Of a stretch of DNA of 9,816 nucleotides, positions 1-6,032 are shown piece after piece. The translations under genes were made by a program, and so were the position numbers. The notes beneath the pieces are model-generated. The model was not told where the DNA came from and did no database searches. It was given only the letters and a program-made list of their open reading frames with translations. This DNA comes from Sulfurovum sp. bin170 (GTDB taxonomy: Bacteria > Campylobacterota > Campylobacteria > Campylobacterales > Sulfurovaceae), in assembly GCF_010892395.1 (NCBI RefSeq), contig NZ_JAACKB010000238.1:1-9816 (forward strand), in the 5' to 3' direction. Numbering within the stretch: position 1 is the stretch's first letter; each line of letters starts with the position of its first letter.

Positions 1-93
1 AATTAATTTCAAAAATATTGGAAACGATGGCTTCAGCCTCGTCTTGTTCGGGACTAAAGTCGCCGATTCCGAGTGAATATAATATTGGCTAGG
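1..93 (+). repeat. Decayed copy of the dispersed hairpin-pair element (copy 1)
   Basis: Bases 20-70 match the 51-bp core of the two intact elements further along, with the same spacing. A minus-oriented REP-like unit lies at 20-42 (GGAA foot, ACGA/TCGT outer stem, GGCT/AGCC inner stem) and a plus-oriented unit at 47-70 (TCGG/CCGA outer stem, GACT/AGTC inner stem, TTCC foot). The flanks at 1-19 and 71-93 match the terminal inverted repeats of the intact copies only weakly; the best piece is ATTAATTTCAAAA at 2-14. Either the arms have decayed or the core can exist on its own. The element sits directly upstream of folP, and a GTG at 73 in its right flank opens the folP frame early. Confidence 0.75.
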
Positions 94-102
94 TACTTAA
101 GT

Positions 103-1239
103 ATGAAAATATATCAAATAGGTAATATAAAAAACAAAAAGCAGTTTCTCAAAGATATGAATGTCCAAGGTGGAGGGGTCTCTATTATGGCTAAAAAGAT
201 GGAACTTTTTTATTTTTATATAAAAAATTTGAGAACACCTGCCGCCAATATATTGAAACAAGATGCTCTAAGTGTAGGGGCAGAGTTGGCAGTACCATCA
301 GGGGTGATTACTTGTGCTAAAGAGTCTTATGATTGTCTGCTTATTGGAACTAGAAAACATATGGAGATACTCTCTAAAAAAGAGTTGGCTCAACCTTTTG
401 GGCTGAAAAATGTGGCTAAAGAGTTGCAACTATTTTTAAAAACCAAAGAGTACCCAGTACAGGTAATGGGTGTGATTAATGCCAATGATGACAGTTTTTT
501 TTCAGGTAGTAGATTTAAAGAGAGTGATGCTATAGAGAAGATAAAGCAGATGATAACCGATGGAGCTACCATTATAGATATAGGAGCAGTATCTAGTCGA
601 CCCAATGCCAATGTGGTTGGTGTTGATGAAGAGTTGAATAGAATAAAACCTATCTGTGATATTATCCGAGCTGAGAAGCTTTATGATGAGGTATCTTTTA
701 GTATCGACTCCTATACACCTAAAGTTGTGGAGTATGCTTTAGAGAGTGGATTTAATTTGGTTAATGATATTACAGGTGCAAGTGATGAGAGTATCATTAA
801 ATTGGCTGTCAAGTATAGAGCAAAACTTTGCATTATGCATATGCAAGGAACACCACAAACCATGCAAAATAGTCCAGAGTATGCTGATGTGATGGTAGAG
901 GTATCGGAGTTTTTTGAAGAGAGAGTAGAGAAGTGTGAAGCTTTGGGATTGAGCCGTGAAGATATTATCTTGGATGTAGGGATAGGATTTGGCAAGAGTC
1001 TGGAGCATAATTTGACACTTATAAAAAATATGAGACATTTCAAGAAGTTTGGTTGTGAAATTCTTATCGGTGCTAGTAGAAAATCGATGATAGATAGGAT
1101 AATATCTACACCTACAGAGGAGAGATTGGCAGGGTCGTTGGCGATTCATCTAAAGGCTGTGGAGAGTGGAGCCTCTATTGTTCGCTGTCATGATGTGAGA
1201 GAGCATGTTCAGGCTTTGAGGGTTTGGGAGAGGTTATGA
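103..1239 (+). CDS. folP: Dihydropteroate synthase (FolP) with Campylobacterota-type N-terminal extension
   Basis: A cytosolic folate enzyme that condenses 6-hydroxymethyl-7,8-dihydropterin diphosphate with p-aminobenzoate to give dihydropteroate, the sulfonamide target step. The 378-residue product has an N-terminal extension of about 118 residues, then the TIM-barrel domain. Pterin-binding family motifs are in order: VMGVINANDDSFF (121-133), ATIIDIGAVSSRPNA (155-169), SFSIDSYTPKVV (198-209), LVNDITGA (219-226), CIMHMQGTP (243-251), DVGIGFGKSLEHN (291-303), IGASRKSMI (322-330) and VRCHDV (360-365). Two motifs differ from the textbook forms: NDDSF for TPDSF, and GAVSSRP for GGESTRP. From memory, such variants are normal in this phylum. 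The frame is open from a GTG at 73, but that lies in the flank of a repeat. I chose the ATG at 103 because AGG at 90-92 is a plausible ribosome site and the product then begins like relatives. No neighbour is in the folate pathway. Confidence 0.95.
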   Translation: MKIYQIGNIKNKKQFLKDMNVQGGGVSIMAKKMELFYFYIKNLRTPAANILKQDALSVGAELAVPSGVITCAKESYDCLLIGTRKHMEILSKKELAQPFGLKNVAKELQLFLKTKEYPVQVMGVINANDDSFFSGSRFKESDAIEKIKQMITDGATIIDIGAVSSRPNANVVGVDEELNRIKPICDIIRAEKLYDEVSFSIDSYTPKVVEYALESGFNLVNDITGASDESIIKLAVKYRAKLCIMHMQGTPQTMQNSPEYADVMVEVSEFFEERVEKCEALGLSREDIILDVGIGFGKSLEHNLTLIKNMRHFKKFGCEILIGASRKSMIDRIISTPTEERLAGSLAIHLKAVESGASIVRCHDVREHVQALRVWERL

Positions 1240-1259
1240 TAATTAAAGTACGCTTATAT

Positions 1260-1284
1260 CCCCATAGCTGAAGCTAGGGGTTTT
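1260..1284 (+). terminator. Stem-loop plus short T-run after folP
   Basis: CCCC at 1260-1263 pairs with GGGG at 1277-1280, and TAGCT (1265-1269) pairs with AGCTA (1272-1276) around a GA apex, leaving A1264 bulged. TTTT follows at 1281-1284. It lies 21 bp after the folP stop and suits an intrinsic terminator, although the T-run is short. Read on the minus strand, its shape (4-bp stem, inner stem, two-base apex, single 3' bulge) is that of the REP-like units elsewhere in the window, so it may be a repeat recruited as a terminator. Confidence 0.6.
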
Positions 1285-1292
1285 ACGCTAAA

Positions 1293-1341
1293 TTTAGGTA
1301 AGTTATCTATAAAAATATGATAAAATTACATTTTTTAAGGA
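1293..1341 (+). promoter_or_regulatory. Putative promoter and ribosome site for the DUF819 gene
   Basis: TATGAT at 1316-1321 is a good -10 hexamer, in an AT-rich stretch typical of Campylobacterota promoters. TTTAGG at 1293-1298 is a poor -35 at 17-bp spacing; -35 boxes are weak in this phylum. AAGGA at 1337-1341 is the ribosome site, 10 bp before the ATG at 1352. Confidence 0.45.
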
Positions 1342-1351
1342 TTTCAACAAA

Positions 1352-2512
1352 ATGATACAGACAGCATTCCCCTACCTAACCATCCTCCTCTTTATAGCCT
1401 CAACTTTAGTCTATATGGAGTATAAAACAAAAGCAAAACTATTTGAGTACCTCCCTGCCATAGTCATACTCTACTTCACCGTTATGACCCTATCATCACT
1501 AGAACTGTGGACAAAAACAGATGAGATAAATAGTGCTTACAAAGCCTTCAAATTAAATCTGCTACCTGCCATGATTTTTTTAATGCTACTCCAAGCAGAT
1601 GTTCGCAAGATACTCAAACTTGGCAAAAAAATACTCCTCGCTTTTTTCTTGGCATCCTTTAGTATCTCACTAGGCTTTATAATAATGTTCGCACTCTTCC
1701 ACAACCTATTTGAAGAGGGGTCATGGAGAGCATTTGGAGCATTGAGTGGCTCTTGGATGGGTGGAACTGGCAATATGGTAGCGATTCAGAGTGCATTGGA
1801 GCTTCCTGATAGTAAAATGGGCTATGTTTTGCTCATTGACTCTATTGATTATGCTATATGGGTAATGATTCTTTTGGCTCTTGTGCCATTTGCTTCAAGG
1901 TTTAACTCATGGACAAAAGCAGATGGTAGTCTGCTAGATACGCTTACCTCTAATCTTGATAATAGTGAGAAAAAAGAGCCAACAGATTTTCCATCTCTAT
2001 TTATGCTCTTGGGTCTAGCTCTTATGGTATCAGTTATCTCTCAAACCCTAGCCTCCTATATGCCAACAACAAGCTTTTTGACCCAAACCACTTGGATTGT
2101 TATCTTTGCTACCATTACAGGTGTAACATTTGGAATGACCCCACTAAGCCGTCACTCCTCCGCCTCACCTCTAGCAAATATTATGCTCTACCTTATCGTA
2201 GCCCTCATCGCTTCTCGTGCTAACTTTGCTGAACTCACAGAGGCTCCACTCTATATTGTGGCAGGATTTATGATTATTGCTATTCATGGAACTATTATGG
2301 TAATATTTGCAAAACTATTCAAGCTCGACCTATTTACCCTTGGTGTTGCATCACTAGCAAATATCGGAGGTATTGCTTCTGCTCCTATCTTGGCAGGGGC
2401 TTATCATAAAGCTCTGATTCCTATAGGGGTTTTGATGGCTATGATGGGGTATATCATCGGTACTTTTATGGGACTTGGGGTCTCTAAGATTTTGATGATT
2501 ATTGCGTCATAA
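1352..2512 (+). CDS. DUF819 family integral membrane protein (YjcL-like), probable transporter
   Basis: A 386-residue, strongly hydrophobic inner-membrane protein with about ten membrane segments and a polar cytoplasmic-looking loop near residues 184-213. Two glycine-rich motifs sit in similar places in the two halves: SGSWMGGTGNMVAIQ (132-146) and ASLANIGGIASAPILAGAY (333-351). This suggests the inverted-repeat build of a secondary transporter. The first motif and the following DSIDYAIW are what I recognise as the DUF819 family, which includes B. subtilis YjcL. The substrate is not established. An AAGGA ribosome site precedes the ATG. It stands alone between the folP terminator and a 93-bp MITE-like element that starts 8 bp after its stop. 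The dipeptide epimerase two genes on makes a cell-wall dipeptide or amino-acid substrate conceivable, but that is inference from context only. Confidence 0.85.
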   Translation: MIQTAFPYLTILLFIASTLVYMEYKTKAKLFEYLPAIVILYFTVMTLSSLELWTKTDEINSAYKAFKLNLLPAMIFLMLLQADVRKILKLGKKILLAFFLASFSISLGFIIMFALFHNLFEEGSWRAFGALSGSWMGGTGNMVAIQSALELPDSKMGYVLLIDSIDYAIWVMILLALVPFASRFNSWTKADGSLLDTLTSNLDNSEKKEPTDFPSLFMLLGLALMVSVISQTLASYMPTTSFLTQTTWIVIFATITGVTFGMTPLSRHSSASPLANIMLYLIVALIASRANFAELTEAPLYIVAGFMIIAIHGTIMVIFAKLFKLDLFTLGVASLANIGGIASAPILAGAYHKALIPIGVLMAMMGYIIGTFMGLGVSKILMIIAS

Positions 2513-2519
2513 CTAATAT

Positions 2520-2612
2520 TAGACTTCTTTCAAAACTCATTTGGAATCGGAGACTTTAGTCCCGAAAATAACGAGGCTAAAGCCATCGGTTCCTAGTTTT
2601 GAAAGAAATCTA
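2520..2612 (-). mobile_element. MITE-like element with TA ends carrying an inverted REP pair (copy 2)
   Basis: A 93-bp element with no coding capacity. Its ends form an inverted repeat: TAGACTTCTTTCAAAACT at 2520-2537 against the complement of 2595-2612, with one mismatch. Both ends terminate in TA, as expected if the element duplicates a TA target. Inside, at 2543-2593, is the 51-bp core of two outward-footed hairpins (GGAA at 2543, TTCC at 2590-2593). Read on the minus strand it matches copy 3 (4649-4741) at 84 of 93 positions with no gap. Elements of this type are normally moved by a full-length IS with matching ends; TA-targeting groups include IS630/Tc1 and part of IS5, but none is in the window. 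It separates the DUF819 gene from the catalase-like gene. Confidence 0.8.
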
Positions 2613-2636
2613 TTATCACATTAAAGAGGAACAAAC

Positions 2637-3584
2637 ATGCAACGAATAATAACCTTACTCATAATACTTAGTTTGAATGGATACACAACCGATATGAAAA
2701 TAGACAAAAATAGCTTTCAAGAGGTTTGGAATCAACTGATTTCAGACCCTTTAACTATCTTACCCCAAAATGAAATATCATTTGGAAAACTTTCTACATG
2801 GAGTAGAAATATCATCTTGGAAGATGCCAAAAGGACGCTAGAAGAGAGAGCAGACATCTTAGAACCATTTGATAAATTAGTCCACCCAAACGGTATCTGT
2901 CTGAAGGGTATTTGGGAAATTTATAGTGAAAACCCATACAGTGGATATTTCAAAAACTCTAGCAAGGCGTTGATTATCGCACGAGCATCGTCAGCCATGT
3001 CAAAAACTTGTCGTGGAGAGATACGGGCATTTGGACTTGCTGGTAAACTTTTTCCTACTATGAATCCTCTACAAATCAATGAAGAGCATACGGCAAACTT
3101 TTTTGTTATAGATGATTTGGGGGGAACAGATGCAGAACACTATACCGATGTAGCATTGACCAATGAACCGACAGTTACTACCACTAGTGAGGTTCTGAAA
3201 AATCTGCTTTATGGATTAAAAGTAACAAAAGCTTTTTCCACTGCAGATAAAAACTCAGGAATACGACAAGTTTACGAGATTTCAGAACTAGGCGAGAGAG
3301 ATAAAACCAATATTATTACCCCTAGATGGATGAAAATAGAAGCCCAAAAAAGACAAACTGTTGATGCTGAAGATTTTCGGGATGAACTGCTTATAGGCGA
3401 AAATAAGAAACTGATTTTTGATATTTCAGTGGCTAGTAGAAATATAGATGGAGAGAGAGATTGGCAAACTATTGGGACTATTACATTTGATAGTTCTGTG
3501 GTTTCTAGCTCTTGCGACCATCGGTTGCATTTTCATCATCCTAAGTGGAGAGATGATTTAAACTCACCCAAAGGTAAAAAATGA
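2637..3584 (+). CDS. Catalase-fold-like protein, probably exported, heme tyrosine not found
   Basis: A 315-residue protein with a short hydrophobic N-terminus (residues 4-13) that looks like a signal sequence or anchor; no lipobox is visible. The middle resembles the catalase heme domain. LVHPNGICLKGIWEI (81-95) matches the distal-histidine region (H83). YFKNSSKALIIARASS (104-119) matches the strand with the conserved Arg (R116). RAFGLAGKLFPT (130-141) followed by HTANFFVIDD (151-160) matches the segment with the catalytic Asn (N154). The H83-N154 spacing of 71 is near the 73 of bovine liver catalase. The chain ends with LHFHHPKWRD (297-306), where I see no R-x-x-x-Y proximal heme ligand, and it is far shorter than catalases of about 480 residues. 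It may be a catalase-related heme protein with another activity. AGAGGA at 2625-2630 is a strong ribosome site. Its stop overlaps the epimerase start, so the two are probably translationally coupled. The assignment rests on motif reading only. Confidence 0.6.
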   Translation: MQRIITLLIILSLNGYTTDMKIDKNSFQEVWNQLISDPLTILPQNEISFGKLSTWSRNIILEDAKRTLEERADILEPFDKLVHPNGICLKGIWEIYSENPYSGYFKNSSKALIIARASSAMSKTCRGEIRAFGLAGKLFPTMNPLQINEEHTANFFVIDDLGGTDAEHYTDVALTNEPTVTTTSEVLKNLLYGLKVTKAFSTADKNSGIRQVYEISELGERDKTNIITPRWMKIEAQKRQTVDAEDFRDELLIGENKKLIFDISVASRNIDGERDWQTIGTITFDSSVVSSSCDHRLHFHHPKWRDDLNSPKGKK

Positions 3585-4651
3585 AAATAAAAAAAATAGA
3601 GACTCAAATAGTAAAAGCCCCACTGAAAACACCATTTAAAACAGCTCTAAGAACAGTAACACACCTAGAAGATTTGGTTGTCACTATCCATGCCGATAAG
3701 GGACTAATAGGTTATGGAGAGGGAGCATCCACAGCCGTTATTACAGGTGAGACTTTAAAGAGTATGAGAGGGGCAATAGAGCATATTAAACCTATGCTTA
3801 TCGGTAGAGAAGTTGAAGATTTCAATGCACTACTTCGCACAATAGAGCATAGTATGATACATAACACAACTATCAAATCAGCCCTAGAGATGGCACTGTA
3901 TGACCTACTAGCTCAATCCTTGAAACTTCCTCTATACAGACTTTTAGGTGGCAGTCAAACTAAATTTGAAACTGATATTACTATTAGCCTAAACGATATA
4001 GATACTATGATAGAGGATTGTCAAAATGCGATAGAGCTTGGTTACGGTATCTTAAAAATAAAAGTGGGTGAGTCTATAGCCAAAGATTACGATAGAATCA
4101 GAACCATTGCAGAGTCATTTCCAGATACAACTTTGCGAATAGATGCCAATCAAGCTTGGTCGCCAAAAGAGTCTGTAAGATTACTTCAAAAATTAGAGAA
4201 CCAAGGGATAGTAACTGAACTGATAGAGCAACCCGTAAAAGCCAATGATTTTAGAGGGATGAAGTATATAAAAGAGAGAACCATAACCCCACTTTTGGCT
4301 GATGAGTCTGTCTTCTCTGCCAAACAGGCTATAGAACTCCTAGAGATGGATGCTTGTGATTTAATCAATATCAAACTAGCTAAGTGTGGTGGTATCTCTC
4401 ATGCTCTGAAAATTGCTGACATAGCTGAACTCTATGATGTAAAATGCATGATTGGCTGTATGTTAGAGGGACCTATCTCTGTGGGAGGTGCTGTTCATGT
4501 GGCTTCGGCTAGGTCTAATATTATCACCATGTTGGATTTGGATGGGGCTAGTCTTTTGGCTACCAATCCTGTTGAAGGTGGAGTGCTGTTTAATGAGAGT
4601 GAGATTGTGATTACTGAAAGTTATGGACTTGGAATTAGAAAAATATACTAG
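3581..4651 (+). CDS. Dipeptide epimerase (L-Ala-D/L-Glu epimerase type, enolase superfamily)
   Basis: A cytosolic Mg-dependent enzyme that inverts the alpha carbon of the second residue of a dipeptide, typically L-Ala-D-Glu released from cell-wall muropeptides. The 356 residues give the two-domain enolase layout: capping domain about 1-125, barrel about 130-330. Catalytic residues line up with B. subtilis AEE: the KIK motif at K159/K161, metal ligands D188 (IDAN), E216 (IEQP) and D241 (ADES), and general base K265 (NIKLAK). The D-x-D that binds the dipeptide amino group is at D319/D321 (LDLDG), which separates dipeptide epimerases from muconate-lactonizing and OSBS relatives. The start overlaps the catalase-like stop (ATGA), with AAAGG just upstream. 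Its TAG stop is made by the left end of a MITE-like element; length and C-terminus look normal. Exact dipeptide specificity cannot be read from sequence. Confidence 0.9.
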   Translation: MKIKKIETQIVKAPLKTPFKTALRTVTHLEDLVVTIHADKGLIGYGEGASTAVITGETLKSMRGAIEHIKPMLIGREVEDFNALLRTIEHSMIHNTTIKSALEMALYDLLAQSLKLPLYRLLGGSQTKFETDITISLNDIDTMIEDCQNAIELGYGILKIKVGESIAKDYDRIRTIAESFPDTTLRIDANQAWSPKESVRLLQKLENQGIVTELIEQPVKANDFRGMKYIKERTITPLLADESVFSAKQAIELLEMDACDLINIKLAKCGGISHALKIADIAELYDVKCMIGCMLEGPISVGGAVHVASARSNIITMLDLDGASLLATNPVEGGVLFNESEIVITESYGLGIRKIY

Positions 4652-4741
4652 ACATCTTGCAAAATTAGGAACCGATGGCTTTAGCCTCGTCATATTCGGG
4701 ACTGAAGTCTCCGATTCCAAATCAGTTTTGCAAGAAGTCTA
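4649..4741 (+). mobile_element. MITE-like element with TA ends carrying an inverted REP pair (copy 3), at the epimerase stop codon
   Basis: A 93-bp element. The terminal inverted repeats at 4649-4666 and 4724-4741 (right-arm complement TAGACTTCTTGCAAAACT) have two mismatches. The core at 4668-4718 has a GGAA foot, a hairpin with GGCT/AGCC inner stem, spacer, a hairpin with TCGG/CCGA outer and GACT/AGTC inner stems, and a TTCC foot. It aligns without gaps to copy 2 read on the other strand, with nine differences. At element position 11 the arm has G here and T in copy 2, and the partner position 83 has C here and A in copy 2, so pairing is kept. The left TA supplies the first two bases of the epimerase TAG stop. 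Confidence 0.82.
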
Positions 4742-4760
4742 CTAAAAAACGACACTTATT

Positions 4761-4790
4761 TTAGTACCCCTAAACTATTGTTGTTATAAT
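4761..4790 (+). promoter_or_regulatory. Putative promoter of mqnE
   Basis: A perfect TATAAT -10 hexamer lies at 4785-4790, 25 bp before the mqnE ATG. TTAGTA at 4761-4766 is a weak -35 at 18-bp spacing. It starts just after the right end of the MITE-like element, so mqnE probably has its own transcript. Confidence 0.55.
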
Positions 4791-4815
4791 ACCAAAAAAT
4801 AATTATGGACTATAT

Positions 4816-5880
4816 ATGGATTTAATCAAAAAAGTAAAAAACAGAGAGAGACTAACACAAAAGGAGGGAGAGGCTCTTTATGACCTTGACCTTTTTACTC
4901 TTGGTGAGTTAGCAGATGAGATTAGACAAGAGAAGTTTGGAAAAAAAAGCTACTTCAATATCAACCGTCATATCAATCCAACTAATGTATGTGCTGATAT
5001 ATGTAAATTTTGTGCCTACTCTGCAACAAGAAAAAATCCAAATCAATACACCATGAGTCATGAAGAGATTTTGGCAATAGCTGAAAACTCCTACAGTATG
5101 GGTGCAAAAGAGATGCACATCGTCTCTGCACATAATCCCAATGATGGTGTGGAGTGGTATATGGGAGCATTTAGAAAGATAAAAGAGAAGTTCCCCTCTC
5201 TTCATATCAAAGCGATGACCGCAGCCGAGATAGATTTTCTAAGTCGCGAGTATGGTCTATCCTATGAAGAGGTAATAGAGCAAATGATAGAGAGTGGTGT
5301 TGACTCGATGCCAGGTGGTGGAGCAGAGATTTTTGATGAAAAAGTAAGAGAGTATCTATGCAGAGGAAAGGTAAGCTCACAACAATGGCTAGATATTCAT
5401 GAGATGTGGCACGGCAAAGGTAAACAGAGCAATGCAACAATGTTGTTTGGTCATATTGAGAGCAGAGCAAATAGGATTGACCATATGATAAGACTGCGTG
5501 ATTTACAAGATAGAACAGGTGGATTTAACGCTTTTATCCCACTGGTTTACCAAAAAGAGAACAATTATCTCAAAAACTGCAACTACCCGACAGGTCAAGA
5601 GATACTAAAAACCTATGCGATTAGTAGAATTATACTAGACAATATCCCACATCTCAAAGCCTATTGGGCAACAGCGTCTATAAATCTAGCTCTTATAGCC
5701 CAAGAGTTTGGAGCAGATGACCTTGATGGGACAATAGAGAAAGAGTCTATCCAGTCAGCCGCAGGAGCAAAAAGCTCTCATGGAATGAAGCTAGATGAGT
5801 TTGTGGAGATGATTAAAAATTCTGGATTTACTCCTGTGGAGAGGGATAGCCTGTATAATGAGTTGAAGATTTACTCGTAA
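4816..5880 (+). CDS. mqnE: Aminofutalosine synthase MqnE (radical SAM, futalosine menaquinone pathway)
   Basis: A cytosolic radical SAM enzyme that joins 3-[(1-carboxyvinyl)oxy]benzoate with the adenosyl radical to make 6-amino-6-deoxyfutalosine, an early step of the futalosine route to menaquinone. That route supplies the only quinone of most Campylobacterota. The 354 residues carry the cluster motif C59-x3-C63-x2-C66 inside RHINPTNVCADICKFCAYS, then MHIVSAHNP (115-123), MPGGGAEIF (164-172) and FIPLVYQKEN (approximately 239-248). These favour MqnE over its paralogue MqnC and over CofH, which share the fold. The length is usual for the family. The ribosome site is weak (GGA at 4807-4809). No other mqn gene is in the window, and scattered mqn genes are common in this phylum. 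It is followed by a gap full of hairpins and then a convergent gene. Confidence 0.9.
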   Translation: MDLIKKVKNRERLTQKEGEALYDLDLFTLGELADEIRQEKFGKKSYFNINRHINPTNVCADICKFCAYSATRKNPNQYTMSHEEILAIAENSYSMGAKEMHIVSAHNPNDGVEWYMGAFRKIKEKFPSLHIKAMTAAEIDFLSREYGLSYEEVIEQMIESGVDSMPGGGAEIFDEKVREYLCRGKVSSQQWLDIHEMWHGKGKQSNATMLFGHIESRANRIDHMIRLRDLQDRTGGFNAFIPLVYQKENNYLKNCNYPTGQEILKTYAISRIILDNIPHLKAYWATASINLALIAQEFGADDLDGTIEKESIQSAAGAKSSHGMKLDEFVEMIKNSGFTPVERDSLYNELKIYS

Positions 5881-5928
5881 GAAGTCCAAATTAGAATATG
5901 AAGTTAGATGTGGATTGGTACTTATTTC

Positions 5929-6030
5929 GGCAAGGCTAAAGCTCATGCCAATGAATTAGCGAGGCTAAAGCCGTCGTTTCCTTATATGCAATCTGCATTT
6001 TCGGAATCGGCGTGTTTACACCCGAACTAT
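5929..6030. repeat. Mosaic cluster of REP-like hairpins between convergent genes (copy 4)
   Basis: Three hairpins fill the gap between mqnE and the DUF1456 gene. At 5929-5949 GGCA pairs with TGCC around GGCT/AGCT. At 5959-5977 GCGA pairs with TCGT around GGCT/AGCC, followed by TTTCC. At 6007-6025 TCGG pairs with CCGA around GTGT/ACAC, preceded by GGAA at 6003. A small ATGCA/TGCAT repeat sits at 5986-5998. The last two hairpins are units of the same family as copies 1-3, but here the TTCC and GGAA feet point toward each other instead of outward, and no MITE arms are visible. The final hairpin is followed by a T-rich stretch (TATTTTT, 6028-6034), so the cluster could also end transcription of mqnE. 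Confidence 0.7.
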
Positions 6031-6032
6031 TT

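Noticed and set aside
73..102. In-frame GTG start giving a FolP ten residues longer
   Set aside because: It lies in the decayed flank of a repeat, without a convincing ribosome site, and the ATG at 103 has AGG upstream and a family-like N-terminus.
711..1149. Minus-strand open frames opposite folP
   Set aside because: Antisense shadows of a well-supported gene; no motif or ribosome site.
2611..2616. TATTAT at the right edge of the copy 2 element as a new promoter for the catalase-like gene
   Set aside because: No -35 candidate at usable spacing and only about 20 bp to the ATG; too weak to call.
5881..5905. AGAAGTCC at the mqnE stop as a left arm of copy 4
   Set aside because: Only a few bases resemble the arm and no partner lies on the other side of the cluster.
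5929..6026. CRISPR array reading of the repeated hairpins after mqnE
   Set aside because: Units are unequal, in mixed orientation and without regular spacers; they fit REP-like elements.
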